Notes: generated by a model from the letters alone, not told the origin. Positions 11,091 through 24,339 are shown, counted from the stretch's first letter. The stretch: 64,000 nucleotides of DNA from Marasmius tenuissimus (GCA_029532415.1 JAQOTA010000070.1:496001-560000), one strand, 5' to 3'. Made by a program: numbers and translations.

Positions 11091-14000
11091 ATGCCCTCCA
11101 TCCTCAACCTCAAGTTCAAAGTCTGTCTTCCCGACCCATGGGCAGCATTCACTTCTTACTTACCTGCCTATCGCCTTTTCACAGGGTAACAAGTCTTTTG
11201 TTGCGTTCAGCAATCTCAACGATGCAGAATCTTTAACGAAAACCTGGAAGGTGCGCTCGTAGTGCTTGAATCATCGTTATTTCTCTCTTGTTTACGTGTT
11301 TTTGTGTCCTCGATAGGTCTGCACCAAGGTGGCTAGCTACCTTGAACAGGGTCAACGACTCGAGAACCTGAGCTGGCGGTTATGGCACCTCCAGAACTTG
11401 ATGGTCGATACCGACAACGCAAAGTCCAAGCGTGAATTCAAGAAACTATCCAAATGTATGAGCGACAAATTGGACAAGGAGAAGGGAAGGTAAGCATTCG
11501 ATCATTCACTTTTCTCGACTTGAACTTTTTTTTCTTTCTATACCCTACGCCCTGGTGACGGGAACCCGGCTAACAATAGACTTGAATTTTGTAGGAGTAT
11601 CGAAGAACTTGAAGCACCAGATTTCAGACGGAACCCTTCTTCAGAGATGATTCGGCAGCGCGCTGAGGAGAGAGAGCGTAACCGCGAGGCCAACCTGTAC
11701 ACGAAGCCAGGTATCATCAAGCGAATGCAGTTTACCTTCTCGGTCGACCAGCCAACGCCAGCGAGCAACGCACCCGTCCAGAAACCTGACCTCAAGCCTT
11801 CACCAGAGTTCAACAAGCGTCCGCGGGCCGGCGCTCGTCTCGACAAGGCTGAAGATATGGTCGTCGAGGACAACGACAGTGACCAGCCTCTCACACACCG
11901 TGGACGCAAATTCCCTCTCTCACCCTCGTCCTCCAATGCCTCATCATCCTCATCGTCACTCTCAGTCTCATCAGGCTCACCGTCGACCTCAGAGTCCTCC
12001 GTCAACAGTGACTCTGAGCCCCAATCGCTCCGTTTCCCGACTTTGTTCTCTAACGATTTCGGTCCGACAGCATTATTGTATCCATCACCATCTCTCACGA
12101 CACGGATGAACTACGGAGAAGGGCTCAACCCCTCCTCACAATCGGACGGCTTCAGCATTCCGCGTCCGACAATAGAGCTTCCTCTTGACGAACTTCTGAG
12201 CAACGTAGACTCGCCCCGGACCTCTTCACCACTCCCCTTCGCCCCGTCGTTCCCCTCACAGGGTAACGAAGAAAAAGACGCCCTCTACATACCCATGCTT
12301 TCTACATATCACCAGCAGGACGTCGTCATGCAAACTGTTCCTATTTCCACCACCCTTCACGCTGCTTCATTCTCGAACGAATCTTCATCCGAAAACGACA
12401 ATGACAGCAGCAATGATAGCGATGATGAAGCTAGCGATGATGTCGACTTGATGTCGACCTCGACGCTCAGTCACGTTCCTCCCATCTCCCATCCTCAACC
12501 TTCCGCCGTTCCTCTAGCGCATCGACCCATGTCGCCTCCCGCTACCTCTTCTACCCCTACACCCTCACATCCCGCTCCCAAGGGCCCAGGAAGACCGCCC
12601 AAATCAGCATCCAAGGGTAGCTTCGGCGCTACTTTCACTGGCAGTGCACTGAGTTCTCGCCGCGCATCACGTTCCAACACACCGGGAAGGCCGCATCTTA
12701 CAGTTCGGACCCAGAACACCCGGTCTGCCACCGTTACGAACCTGAACCGTAACGGTCCCCCTGGTGCAGGTGGTACCACCCCGACGGCATCGGCGATGAA
12801 CAATACCGGTCCAGGTGGTGTTAAAGCTGAGTGTTCCAACTGTGGCGCGACCCATACGCCGCTCTGGAGGAGAGGGTTGAATGATGAGTTGAATTGCAAT
12901 GCTTGTGGACTGTATTGCAAGTTGGTGAGTTGCTGTTGCGTCATGATTTCATTTGGAGGTTTTACTGAACTGATGTCCTCTTTTTTACTCACAGCACAAG
13001 CGGCCTAGACCCAAGAGCATGAGAAATGCTCATGGTGAGGGACGTTCGCAAGCCGCTCCTCGACCCGAAACCGTCGATGTTGTTGCTCAGTGCTATAACT
13101 GCCATACCACTGCTACCCCTCTGTGGAGGAAGGACGATGAGGGTAAAACGGTCTGCAATGCGTACGTTCCTGTTCAGCGGCCTAGGCTTTCTCCATTCTG
13201 ATGTTCCTGTAGTTGCGGACTCTATTACAAGCTTCATGGATCAGCGCGCCCTATCTCCATGAAATCCGACATTATCCGCAAACGTTCCCGACACGACGCT
13301 CGCCGTGGTGGCTCTGGTCACATGGTCGAGGAAACGCCGTCCGCCAGTCCTGGTGTTAGCCGTCGTGCCTCCCCGGCTCGCGAATCGTCACCTACTCTCG
13401 CTCCCGATTCCTCCACCTCCACCCAGCAGCTCAACTATGAGTACAGCTCCGCGGATGACTTTGACTACCGGACGACCCCCTCCGAGTTGATCAATGCTCT
13501 AGGTGAATTTGCCCAGCAGAGCAACTCTCACCCATCTGCCGCTGGAACGTATGGAGGCCCGAACCTCATGGAGAGCTTCCAGTTCCCCGGTCCTTACCAT
13601 CCTGACCACCTGCAACATCTCCAAGGGTTCGCCTACCATCCCATCGACCCTCTGCCGTTTGCCAACAATTACGACAGCAGCAGCGATTTCAACTCGAACG
13701 ATGGTGAGCTCAGCCCTCGCACCAACAAACGTCGTCGTATGAGCGTCGACTCCGCCTCCGAGCCCCCTTCCTCCGCCGTTTCGTACAGCTCCTACAACGA
13801 CGGATACTCTTCCGCCACCTCCGCCACATCCCACTCTCAACGTTCGTCGATCGACTTCCCCTTCAGCACGTACCCTTCTGTAGGTGCGTACCCGACGAGC
13901 GCAGGGCCGGTCTTCCGGGGAACGACAAACCCTTTCTGGCACCCACCGATGATGCTTGGGCAGAAAGGTAATGTCAATTCGCCGATGTATCATCCTCCGA

Positions 14001-14332
14001 TGTTGCCCCCGTCGGAAGAGAGCCCGATGGACTATTTGCATCCTCCTCTGAGCTTGCCACCGGATGATGAGGCGCTGTTCTCTGCGTACCTCCACCCTCC
14101 GATGAGTCTCCCTGATTGGAGCAATGGGAACGACAACTCCAACGGGAACGGCGAGAACAAGGGGAATGGCCAGCATGTCCAGCAAGGCCATGAGCAAGCC
14201 GGTGGGAAGCAAGGCGGACAGGGTGGTGAGATGCAGATGCAGCAGGATGTTTCGGCGGATTTAAGTCAGCTGGTGTACCCAGGGGACTACGTGATGAACG
14301 ATGCGAGCATGCAGATGTATGGCCGGAACTGA
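11091..14332 (+). CDS. GATA transcription factor, two zinc fingers, AreA/Gaf1-like
   Basis: Six exons (11091-11120, 11185-11250, 11317-11489, 11595-12924, 12995-13161, 13213-14332) give 961 aa. Residues 11-62 (LTKTWKVCTKV, then LENLSWRLWHLQNLM) match the DUF1752 block at the N-terminus of fungal nitrogen GATA factors such as AreA/Gaf1. Two C-X2-C-X17-C-X2-C fingers follow: C503-C527 (TPLWRR, CNACGLYCKL) and C566-C590 (TPLWRK, CNACGLYYKLH). The second carries the RPISMKSDIIRKRSR tail typical of AreA-type fingers. Only 38 residues separate the fingers and none is Cys, unlike siderophore regulators (Sre/Urbs1), which have a Cys-rich linker. The rest is Ser/Pro/Asn-rich and probably activating. 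Inferred role: regulation of nitrogen-source genes in the nucleus. Exon 1 codes only ten residues and uses a weak GTCTGT donor, so the start is the least certain part. Confidence 0.88.
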
Positions 14333-17300
14333 GGTGGATTTCTTTCTCTTCTGCTCGTTGCTTTCTTGTTTCTCGTTTTCTCATGTTGGGACTTTGCATT
14401 TCATTAGCTTTCATTCCCTTCTCATCTCCCTCTTCTTGGACGGTCCTTCATCGCAATCATCGTTTTCTGTCACTTTTTCTCTGCAAGCGTTTATTCCTTG
14501 ACTGCATACATCTATCCATCGGCATCTTTCATCATCGGCATTTCTTCATCCCTCTTCAGCATCACGTTTCTCCTTTCTTGTGGCATCTGTCCTGTTTCAT
14601 CCGGCATTTTTCCATCGACCTCCTCACCATTGTTCCTCGTCACGGTCTCTTGTTGCTCTGCGCTCTTCCGAGAGAACCGAGCTGGGCCTCGGTTTGCTTT
14701 CGGATGTTTGGGAACTTAACATTATTATCCTCAACGAAACAGCCTACGACACTCGCACGCCTCCTCACGATACCATTGCTATCACGCACGACGCGTCTCG
14801 ACTCCAATCTTGGCCCTCCCCTCCCGCATCCAAAGATGATGTCGTGTATCACCATTCGCCCCCAAGCTGGGGCGGTATTTATCAAGCCACCTGTGTGTTT
14901 CCTTTATTCTTCCACTTCTCTGTCTCGATTTCTTTTATTCTCTTTCTATCGTCGAAATTCCTCGACAAGGCTTTTTCTCAAGCCAAGACTCCCAACGGGA
15001 GATGACCTACTTATAGATGCTTTTCAACAACATCGCCCACTCGTCCACGCTGCTTTCGTGTATCGATTTATACAACGACGTAACCGCTCTTCACTTCCCT
15101 TTCTCCCCGTCCTCTTCCCTTTGTCGAAAAAAGTAATTGTTGTAAAGTCCGTACATACATACACTCCAACCGCCCCACGTTCTATCTTGAAGTTGTTACT
15201 GCTTGTACTTACATACGTACCTACTGACTTATTGTTCCTCTTCTCTGTATAATCGAAGCGAAGGGTACGCGCGTCTTCGGCCCCAAAATAAAATGATCTC
15301 TGTCTTCTCTCTTCACCTCCACGCATGTTGGTTATTTGTTGAAATAATCGTTCGAGAACTACGATAGAGGCTCCGGACTTGTGGACTCTGGATATTGGAA
15401 CACCGCGGCCGCTTACCTGTCCCGGAAATCAGAATGCTAATCATCATATGGGTGGACCAAGCGATTCCTGGGGCAATCTAGTCGGCTGCAGTGCCAGTGA
15501 CGAGTCCCTACTGTCAGTAAAGAAGAAGTTCTCCCGCGAACCCGCAAAGTGGAATACGATGGGAATTCCAAACCTCGATTCTCGAGTTCCGACGACTGTC
15601 ATCCCTAGTCTTTCTTGTCGTTTTCCCAATACATAGCACAATGTGGTTTTTCTTTCTTTCCCATAGATCTGATGCTCAAGTTCTATCCACCTTCTGCACC
15701 ATCAGTGATAGCATGCCCACCACCCGTGGTCCCTCGACCTGGGTCCGGTCACCGGTGGAAAGGCATGAGCAATTGAATCCCACATCTATTCTCCACAGTA
15801 CCTTTCTACGGATGGTGTGGTATTCATCGGGTCACAAGTACCTTTTCGACGTTCCCTCTAAGTTCTAGCCGAATTTCCGGGTGACAGTAGCATAGTGGCG
15901 GTGATATTCGCTCGTCTTCAGTTACATTGCTCCGACGAATGGAAAACCCGTCATTATCAATTTAAGACGGTCCCTGCTGCGTGTTTGAGTTGTGGCTGGC
16001 TTCTGGGGAAACTCGAGACATTCACGTTTATGATCACAAATATGATGGCTTCCCCCCGCATTAACTGGGTCGGCAGGCATAGCGTCTTAATGAAATGTAT
16101 TGAGGCGAGCCCAAACTGTGAACCTGAGGTAGAGATAGAGAGCTTAATTTCGAGTTTCGATAACAGTCCCGACTCCCGAGTCCTTTCTGGGTCTCCAATC
16201 AAAACACGGTCCTCAGCGTCGGCGAAATCCGACTGGGTATATACAGATAATCGTCTTGTGCGCAGGACAAGGCGACCATTTCCGGTCCGCAATCCCTATG
16301 CGGCCGCCTTGGTGGACGCTAGGATCTAGTCATTTGACACTCCGAGAATCCAAGGACCAAGATACTCTCTCCTCATGAGATTCCGGGAAAACGCCACAAC
16401 CTCTTTGAAGCTAAGACCATTGCACGTCCCACCTTCACCCACAACGTAACTGTCGTGGGTTCACTCGAAAAGTGGCTAGAATGTCAATTTGGAGTCCAAG
16501 CTGGATCCACTGTTCCGTGACCTCTTCGAGGGATTCACGCTTGAGAACGAAACACGTCGAACTGAGGGTCAATCTGTACTGTGATCTCGACGACGGTTTT
16601 TCCCAGGTCAAGGAGCGGGTGTATGAGAAGAAGGACGACGAAGAAGTCGATCATGATAGGACGAAAGTACAGCCGCACAGTTACACACACGTTGGAAACG
16701 CGTTTCTTGGGAGGAACTTCCCGGGGCACCGTTTCGAAGGATCAGAAGCTTGTGAATATTTATTAGGCCGGTATGAAGATCCGGTCAACTTCCCCTGGTT
16801 TCGGGCGCAAAGTTCACAACACTGGATATCGTGTGTTGAGGCACTAAATTTCGAGGTGAGCTTAATTTTGAGTTTGAGTATGATACGTTTGAGGGATATG
16901 AGAGGAGGACAACGATGACGACTTCAGATAAGCAAAGCATAAGACAAAGGCTTCACACACCGATAGGCATTTGTGATACACGGACTTTGTGGGCGAAAGT
17001 CCAATAATGGAATAGTCTTCCGGCCTCACGGAGGAAGCCTGTGAATAAGAGACATCCTCGGCCTGGCATCATGGAGCATCGCTTGTTCGAGGAGATTTCC
17101 CCAATCCGAACTTAGAGCAACTCCAAATGTGTTAGTGCAACTAGCGTAATTCAAGGAATCTAGCGGGATTTCGATTGCAGGTACTCACTTGCTGAACATG
17201 GAACGTATGGTGTCCCGGGGTAAACGCCTTTGCGCCCCGCAGCCCAGGCTAATGATTGAATACCGATCGAACTGTGGCTCTGCTCGCGACTAGCGTCCAC

Positions 17301-19533
17301 GTTGAGGATGGCTAGTGGCGCTGCCTCTGTCAAATAAATGATTGAGCCCAGTCGGAAAGTTCGCTATCATTTTCACCGTTAGCAATCATAGTAAGGCCCA
17401 CACGCCCATTATCGAATTCAACCCATATCAACGTCCTGCCACCGACAAGCCCCTGAGTTGATCACCTGGCAATTACTCATAAAGCCCCAACGACCTCGAG
17501 TTCGATATGGTGCGGTGGTACTCGACACTTGGCAGACACCGGAACGCATCGTGTTTTACAGGCTCCAACTCCCTTGAACTTGGTAGGTTTCAATTTTCTG
17601 AGTCGGGAAGTCCGTTTTCTTCGTCTTCTATGGAGGCAGGACACATGTTCGTTCTCTCTTTGGCTTCAGCGCGCCAGTCAGAATTTCGATTCGCACTGAG
17701 CGTCGCTACTAACCACGGCCCGAATGTGTACTCCCATCCTCCTATGATACCCATGGCATGACCATGAGTTATATTGAGCTGTGCCGCTATTAACTACCTA
17801 CAAGGAAAAACCTCGCGTATTGTTCTGGGCTTCAAGGAGCTGGATCAGCATGTCATTTTTCGCGTTGAAATTCGCGATTGTAAGGGGCCCATAGGCCAAC
17901 GATACGATGAGCGGCAGAGGTGCCAATTGGGTAGGCCTCAGAGATGGCTGAGAAAGAGAATCTCCTACGAGGTGACTCCATGAATGTAGTAGTAGAGATC
18001 GTTTCTGGGAGGAGCGATCGGAGTATGGACACGCTCCTTCAAACCACGTGATCGTGTTGGACATTCTCACGCAGTGACCAGTCGTCGGTCGACTGCAGTC
18101 GCGACTGTTATCAATGACTACAACTCCAACGATGACCAACCTCTCAACCCTCGGAAAACCTGATGCTACGGGTGCGTAAGATTGAAGCCACTTATATACG
18201 CTGCTCAATCTGTACTCATCTCGTCGCTGGATAACCAGGAGAAAGTGAAGTGGAAACGGCTTAAATATCTTGCCAGGTATGCTCCCCCGCCTGTCGAGAC
18301 TTAACTTGTCCTAAGAAAGAACCATACAGCATATCCGAGTGGCAAAAGATCACTCGAACTCTGATATGAACGATTTTGCCAGGTGAGAAGATATTGGAGG
18401 CCCCAACGAAGATTTTGGAGGTTGATAATGCTCGAGAACGCGATAAAATGAAAGCAGAGAAGACCTTACGTTGAGGTACGCCATTCCCGATCTAGAAATT
18501 CATTTTCGAGTCGGACCCATATGAGTGTTCCGTTGTACAAGAATACCGTGATTTCAGTGTCTTCCCGTTGGACCCTGATGCCATTGTCGACCGTGTCTGG
18601 CAATCAGACGGCGCAGAGAGAACGTTTCGATTGTCTCACTACGACCAAGTATTTCAAGTTGAAGAACGATTCTCTTTCTTTACGCGGCCGGCATCCAGAA
18701 GTGGGCTTGTCCTCCATCCTCGGGTTTCAACCGTTTGTGTTTGCGCTTTTCGCGCTCTGGTTCCGACGAATCTCCCGGTTGAAGGTGCGGAGGCCGATGT
18801 GGTGTTGCTAATACTCTGCACGTCCTTGCTAGCAAGGATCCTCTCCAGCCTGCCCTGAAGAAACAACAACGTCACACCGTTCCGAGTTCTCGGCCCCTCA
18901 ACGTGCATAATTCGATATTCTCGACTGCCAGCCGAACCTCCCCTTGTAGGGCTTTTTTTTCAAAACCTCATGTCAAAGGTTGATTCTATATCTCAAGGGA
19001 TGCCACCGACGCTGACTCTACCTTCTTTCCAGAGCCCCTCAAGACGTCATGGCCCGCATGACTGAGCCACATCTCTGAAAAAGGATGTGCAGCGACTCGG
19101 AACTCGCGCTCTGTACGAGATGATATCTGTCCAGTGCTAGACGAATGCAACCAGCTATCAGTCGTTATGACACGCCCATGATCCCGAAGTAGGAGAACGT
19201 TCCACATCCTAAGGACCTAAAGCTACTTCGGTCTCTTATGTCAACCCGAAGGCGGGCGTTCTGATTAAATGCTTCATTCCTCGCGTCGAATTGACTATGT
19301 TCTGCATTGCAGGTTGAAGCAGCGCGATGAATAGATTGGACTGGCTTACTGGCTTTATTCTATGCTCACAATCGTCGAAGTTATAGATGAAGATATTGGT
19401 GAGAATCACTTGTCTTTGCGACTTCCGATCATCATACTTACGTGGGTGACTGTATTGGTTACTACATGCTGAACTAAAATCAACCAAGAGAGTCACGTTG
19501 CGACACGCTCAACGATATTTCCTGCTACCCGTC
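14333..19533. other. Gene-poor 5.2-kb interval with possible gene relics
   Basis: The first about 900 bp are strongly T/C-rich and look like the 3' untranslated end of the GATA gene. Further on, several short open stretches (15895-16329, 16472-16918 and 18481-18858 on +) have protein-like composition but no start, consistent frame or recognised domain. They end in stops or need frameshifts to join. I read them as possible decayed genes and do not call any as CDS. Confidence 0.4.
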
Positions 19534-20660
19534 ATGGTCTCCGAAGAAGATCTCCCCGGCGAAAGTCTTGCACTCGCTGATAATAGCGGTCAAGGAAACA
19601 GTGCTCAGAATGGTGGATCTCACATTGAGAAAGGGCAACAACTTATGGCACAACCCCCCTTCGACAACGCAGACACCGCCGACATCATTGTCAGAACGTC
19701 GGACGGCACCATTTTCTTCGTTTACAAGGTCATTCTCTCCGTTGTTTCCCCCTATTTTCAGGAGGCTTTTATGGCAGATTCTGCGATTCATTCGGCCTCC
19801 TCAAAACTCGGCCACAAGGATCCTGAAGACGCGCAAGGAAGAGACTCTACAGCGACCCCAGCCCTAGCAGCATATTCTATAGAAGAAGACAGTCAGGTAT
19901 TCAGTGCTATTCTCAGATACTTCTATCCAGGTCAAGCGGCGCCACATCTAACCACAATCGACGATCTTGCACCTGTCCTCGCTGCCATGGTCAGATACCG
20001 CATGCAGAACACGACCCCGTTCCAAACGGTGATAGCCTCCCTACTTGATATCGCGAAACCTTTAACGACCGGTGGCGCGCATCCTGCGGTCATACGGGTG
20101 TTTGCTTTATTCTACAAGTTTCGGGAATCCATTCCGACTACTTCAATGAACACGGTCAAGCACCAATCCTTACACATATCTTTGGAGCACTTCTCCGCTG
20201 GTTCGTGTCCCGAGCTAGACCAGATCCCCGCTTCGGCTCTTATAGAGCTCATGAAGTACCACCAGACCTGCCATGCGGCAATCCGCACACATGCTCCGTC
20301 GTTCAATACATGGCGCGAGGGAAGCTCCCAGCTCCAATTCAAGTGTTCCAGTCAGGCCAAGTCCGCCAAACGAGAGGTTCTGACACTTGAGGAGGTTAAG
20401 GATCTATACCACCACTTACTCAAAACATACGAACATTGTCCATTGGGCTTGACCAACGCGATTCCGGTCGCAACTATGCTCGAACGGCAACTTGAGTGTG
20501 ACAACTGCGACTATCCGTGCTCTGCGATGAGGAACGCCTTGAGCAAGATGTTCAGGGATGAAGTCAATGCAGCCCTCCAAACCGTAGACGCGGTGTGTCC
20601 CTTCGCTTTCTGTTTGTTTTGGCCCAAACTCACTTGAAGATGTCTCATCAACAGGGCTGA
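19534..20660 (+). CDS. BTB/POZ-domain protein
   Basis: Two exons, 19534-20592 and a last exon of only GGC TGA (20655-20660), give 354 aa; without splicing the frame would run on to a stop at 20637. Residues about 38-130 fit a BTB/POZ fold: the opening 'ADIIVRTSDGTIFFVYK' matches the 'D-hydrophobic-S-D-G-x-F-x-x-H/YK' start, then 'ILSVVSPYFQEAF' and the later 'FSAILRYFYPG' complete it. The C-terminal part is alpha-helical with a cysteine-containing CDNCDYPC motif. BTB proteins of this single-domain type are multiplied in agaricomycetes. In general BTB domains dimerise or bridge Cullin-3, but no partner is indicated here. The ATG at 19534 is chosen over the non-ATG extension upstream. Confidence 0.8.
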
Positions 20661-21272
20661 AATCGGAACATCAAAACTCGCAGGCTTGAACCGCCTGGGA
20701 CTTTCGCTGTGTATACGTAGTACAACTTGTAACAGTACGATCCCCTCCCCTGGCACCCGGGGAATACGAAGTTCACTTGACTTGCACTTGACACTTTCTG
20801 TCTGTTCGACATGGCTCTGATTATTCGAGATGATGGTTTATTGTTGATACTCTGCCAAAATATCAACGAAATCCTATATCAATACCTTCTCCTGGTCCAT
20901 AACAGCCTTCGGTGTCCAATTCAAGGAGGGACTAGAGTCTAGGGACTCGGGAGGGCTCGAGTTGATGTCGTTTCCGTGCTTTTTATGGTGACGTCATTGA
21001 TTTTCCACGATGTCAGCACAAGCGCGTCAAAATCCAAGTGTCTGTGATTCTTCCCGGGCCTTTCTCTCAGCAACGCCAATACGTACTTGCGAGCTGACGC
21101 GATAGACCATTATGATTGTCGTCTCAAAAGGCATATTGATCACTCATCAACTGCAAGGTAGTCAGAATCCTGGTCATTGAAACTCATCACATCCATCTTC
21201 ACCAGCTCTTCACTCGTCTCCATCCCAGTACAGTGCTAGCCTTGTTTGTTCAATCTCGCGAAGTCGTTTATA
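20661..21272. other. Intergenic region and promoter of first NmrA-like gene
   Basis: No coding sequence is seen. The distal part contains the conserved block at 21092-21115 shared with the second NmrA-like gene. Confidence 0.5.
21092..21115 (+). promoter_or_regulatory. Upstream block conserved between NmrA paralogues
   Basis: A 24-bp run containing gctgacgcgatagaccatta is identical at 23075-23098. It lies 181 bp before this ATG and 159 bp before the paralogue's. Flanking promoter sequence is only patchily alike, so a retained transcription-factor site or core promoter element is plausible. The factor is unknown. Confidence 0.5.
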
Positions 21273-22382
21273 ATGTCGCCCGGGTCAAGACAGACGGTTT
21301 TCCTCGCAGGTGCTGGAGGAAGAACGGGGTCATCCATTGCGAAGGCACTAGCCAAACGCCCAGATAAATTTGTATGCTTTGTTGTCGCCCTCGACCTTTG
21401 ACGAACTTCTGACAGATCTGAGATTACTAGCTAGTCAAGGCTATTGTCCGAGAAGTGTCTCTACACAAGCCTATCGTCGGAGAGCTCAGAGAACTCGGAG
21501 TCGAGATTGTCAAGGGAGATATAGTTGACGATAGCCCGGAAGCTTTAGCAGCTCATCTAAAGGACGTTGACACTGTCATCATCACCACAATCCCATTTCA
21601 ACCTGATCAACAGAACAAGTTTCTCCTTGCTGCGAAAGAGGCTCGTGTTAAGCGGGTCATTCCTTCTGACTTTGGTCCTTACGCACCCCCAGGTTCAATG
21701 CAATATCAGGATTCGGTATGTTCACCGTCCGTATGTAGCCTCACAGATACAAGGAATGACCGGATTGTTCAACAGAAAGTTGCCACTCACGAGTTCATCA
21801 AGCAGCACAACATTCCGTACACTTTCGTTCAGGTCGGATGGTGGGCCAGTCTACTCTTCCCTGCATCCCACAAGTCTACGAGCCGGATTCTCAAGAAGGA
21901 GTTCTATGGCTCCGGGGATGTCAAGACGGCCTATACGGATACCAGTCGAATCGGAGAATTTGTCGCACGCATCATTGACGATCCTCGAACCCTCAACCAG
22001 ACCGTACAAACCTGGGATGGCGAAGCTACTCTTGGTGAAGCATGGGAGATTGCGTCGAAGGTGTCTGGTGAGAATTTTGACGACTATCCCAAGGTAGGTT
22101 TTTCCTTTATCGAACCTCAGGTTTCGTCCTCATGGTTTTCCCTGACAAATGCTGTCTTGAAAGCTTTCAGCCGAGGATATCGAATCCAGAATTGGGGCTG
22201 ACCAGCTTAATACCGTCATCTACGAATACGCTCGGTCGCTTTGGATTCGAGGCGACAACACAGTCGATAATGCGGTCAAAGCGGGTGCCCTTAATGCTCG
22301 CGCCCTATATCCCGACTACGTCCCAGCCTCGTTGGAAGAGTATGCCGTAGAGTTCTACCGTCAGAATCCCTTCGAGGCTTGA
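21273..22382 (+). CDS. NmrA-like NAD(P)-binding protein (copy 1)
   Basis: Four exons (21273-21371, 21431-21715, 21776-22093, 22164-22382) give 306 aa. The N-terminus (VFLAGAGGRTGSSIAKAL) is the Rossmann glycine motif GxGGxxG of the NmrA/isoflavone-reductase branch of atypical short-chain dehydrogenases. DVDTVIITTIP follows the cofactor site, and VKRVIPSDFGPYAPPG is the family's usual central strand. Such proteins either reduce phenylpropanoid-like substrates or sense NAD(P) redox state, as NmrA does; which applies here cannot be told. Exon borders, phases and exon lengths are identical to the copy at 23234, so the two are recent tandem duplicates. Confidence 0.88.
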
Positions 22383-23233
22383 GACCGTATACGTCTGGTC
22401 CTGAAGTTGATCATTGGACTTGGTATGTAGTGAGTAGGTATCTGTCTTGTTTCCGGTTCGACTGTCCAATTTGTAATAAACCTATCGATGAAGCTTATGT
22501 TTTTTGGCCCAGGATTGCCAGACGACAAAGGTTGTACTTGCGAGTAGCTGGACCGCAGAGAGGCACAGCGATGGCCTATTGGCCACAACGAGGGTTTGTA
22601 TTCATTCGAAATAGCGACGAACATCGAATCGAATAATCCTCGTTCCACAGTGTCTAAAACACCGCCGATGCCATTGTCAACATTTCGACGGTGTCAGCTT
22701 TATTTACTGAGTGACCTCCATTTCCCCCTTCCTGCTCTTGGAAGGTCTCCGAGGCGAACCTGTTGTGTTGGATTACTATGATTCTTTCTATTGGACAAAT
22801 CCCGATTTCCCTTTCCTCCCGGAGACTTAGTTATGCTTCTCCAGAATGACCGTTGGTAGACTCAAAAACCACCAAGATTTCGATGACAATCCAGTATCGG
22901 TCGATCTGTAACTTCTTCCGAACAGCCCGCGATGCCAACGCTCCCCGTTCTGCAGTGAGTCAGCGAGCTGTAATTCCCGATGCAATATTGATCATTACAA
23001 TGTCAGCATGCCCAAAAATTGTATATCTCCTGGGCTCTCCCCTCAGTAACGCCAGACTGAACCAATACCTTGCCAGCTGACGCGATAGACCATTATGACG
23101 GTCCATGACCATCTCAAAGGCATAAATACGTCCACTCATAGACGACGTTGACTACCAATTTCGAGCTTCCCCACTCATTCCCAATTCAGCCCAGTACTAG
23201 CCTCATTCAATCAACCATACTCAGCCATTCATC
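22383..23233. other. Intergenic region between NmrA-like paralogues
   Basis: No gene is seen. The last 160 bp hold the second copy of the conserved upstream block (23075-23098). Confidence 0.5.
23075..23098 (+). promoter_or_regulatory. Second copy of conserved NmrA upstream block
   Basis: This 24-bp run is identical to 21092-21115 and sits 159 bp before the ATG of the second NmrA-like gene. Its survival suggests recent duplication, constraint, or both. Confidence 0.5.
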
Positions 23234-24339
23234 ATGTCACCAGGATCAAGACAGACAGTTCTCCTTGCAGGGGCTGGCGGAAGAACAGGCTCGTCTATCG
23301 CGAAGGCACTGGCTAAGAGACCGGAGAAATTCGTGCGTATTGTCATTATTCTTGACCTACTATGACCAACTTTCGATCAATCATCAGCTGGTCAAGGCCA
23401 TTGTCCGCGAAGAGTCCCTACAGAAACCCATCGTTGGAGAGCTCAGAGAACTCGGAGTTGGAATTGTAAAGGGGGATATAGTTGAAGATAAACCGGAAGC
23501 TCTACAGGAGTACCTGAAAGACGTCGATACCGTCATCATCACCACTATTCCGCACCAACCTGATCAACAGAACAAGTTCCTCCTAGCCACAAAAGAGGCC
23601 CACGTGAAGCGAGTCATTCCTTCCGACTTTGGTCCTTACGCACCTCCTGGTTCAATGTGGTTCCAGGATACGGTACGTTAACGGTCTACATCAGCCCTAG
23701 ACATAGTACACTAATGAGCGAACCTTCCTAACAGAAAATTGCCACTCATGAACTCATCAAGAAACACAATATTCCGTACACCTTTATCCAGGTTGGATGG
23801 TGGGCGAGTCTGACACTCCCTCTGTCTCACAAGTCCACGACCTCGGTTCTCAAACGGGAGTTCTATGGCTCTGGGGACGTCAAGACGGCCTATACGGATA
23901 CAAGTAGAATCGGAGAGTTTATCGCACGCATCATTAATGATCCTCGAACCCTCAACCAGACCGTGCAAGCATGGGACGGCGAAACTACTCTTAGCGAAGC
24001 CTGGAAGATTGCGTCAAAGGTGTCTGGTGAGACTTTTGACGACTATCCCAAGGTATGTTATTCTGTCGAGCCTTAGGTTCGATTCCAGGACCTCCGCTGA
24101 TGAATGCTCTGTCTCAAAAGCTTTCGGCCGAGGAGATCGAATCTAAAATCGGCACTGACCTAATGAGTACTGTCATCTACGAGTACGCCCGGTCCCTCTG
24201 GATTCGAGGTGACAACACGGTCGAGAATGCGGTCAAAGCGGGTGCTCTTGATGCTCGCGTTCTATACCCCGACTACGTCCCAGGCTCATTGGAAGAGTAC
24301 GCTGCAGAGTTTTACCGCCAGGATCCATTTGGGGCTTGA
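23234..24339 (+). CDS. NmrA-like NAD(P)-binding protein (copy 2)
   Basis: Four exons (23234-23332, 23388-23672, 23735-24052, 24121-24339) have exactly the lengths of copy 1 (99, 285, 318 and 219 nt), giving 306 aa. The Rossmann motif GAGGRTG, the DTVIITTIP strand and RVIPSDFGPYAPPG are kept. Most differences from copy 1 are conservative and concentrate around residues 150-170 (LTLPLSHKSTTSVLKRE region), which may affect substrate binding. The frame is intact throughout. The downstream membrane-protein gene belongs to the same duplicated block, which recurs at 28.8-31.1 kb. Confidence 0.88.

Noticed and set aside
13499..14212. 237-codon antisense frame under the GATA gene
   Set aside because: It mirrors a codon-biased, GC-rich exon of a clear gene; no domain, and Arg/Val-rich composition typical of an antisense artefact.
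14383..15252. 289-codon plus-strand frame after the GATA gene
   Set aside because: It is extremely Leu/Phe/Ser-rich, produced by T/C-rich 3' untranslated sequence.
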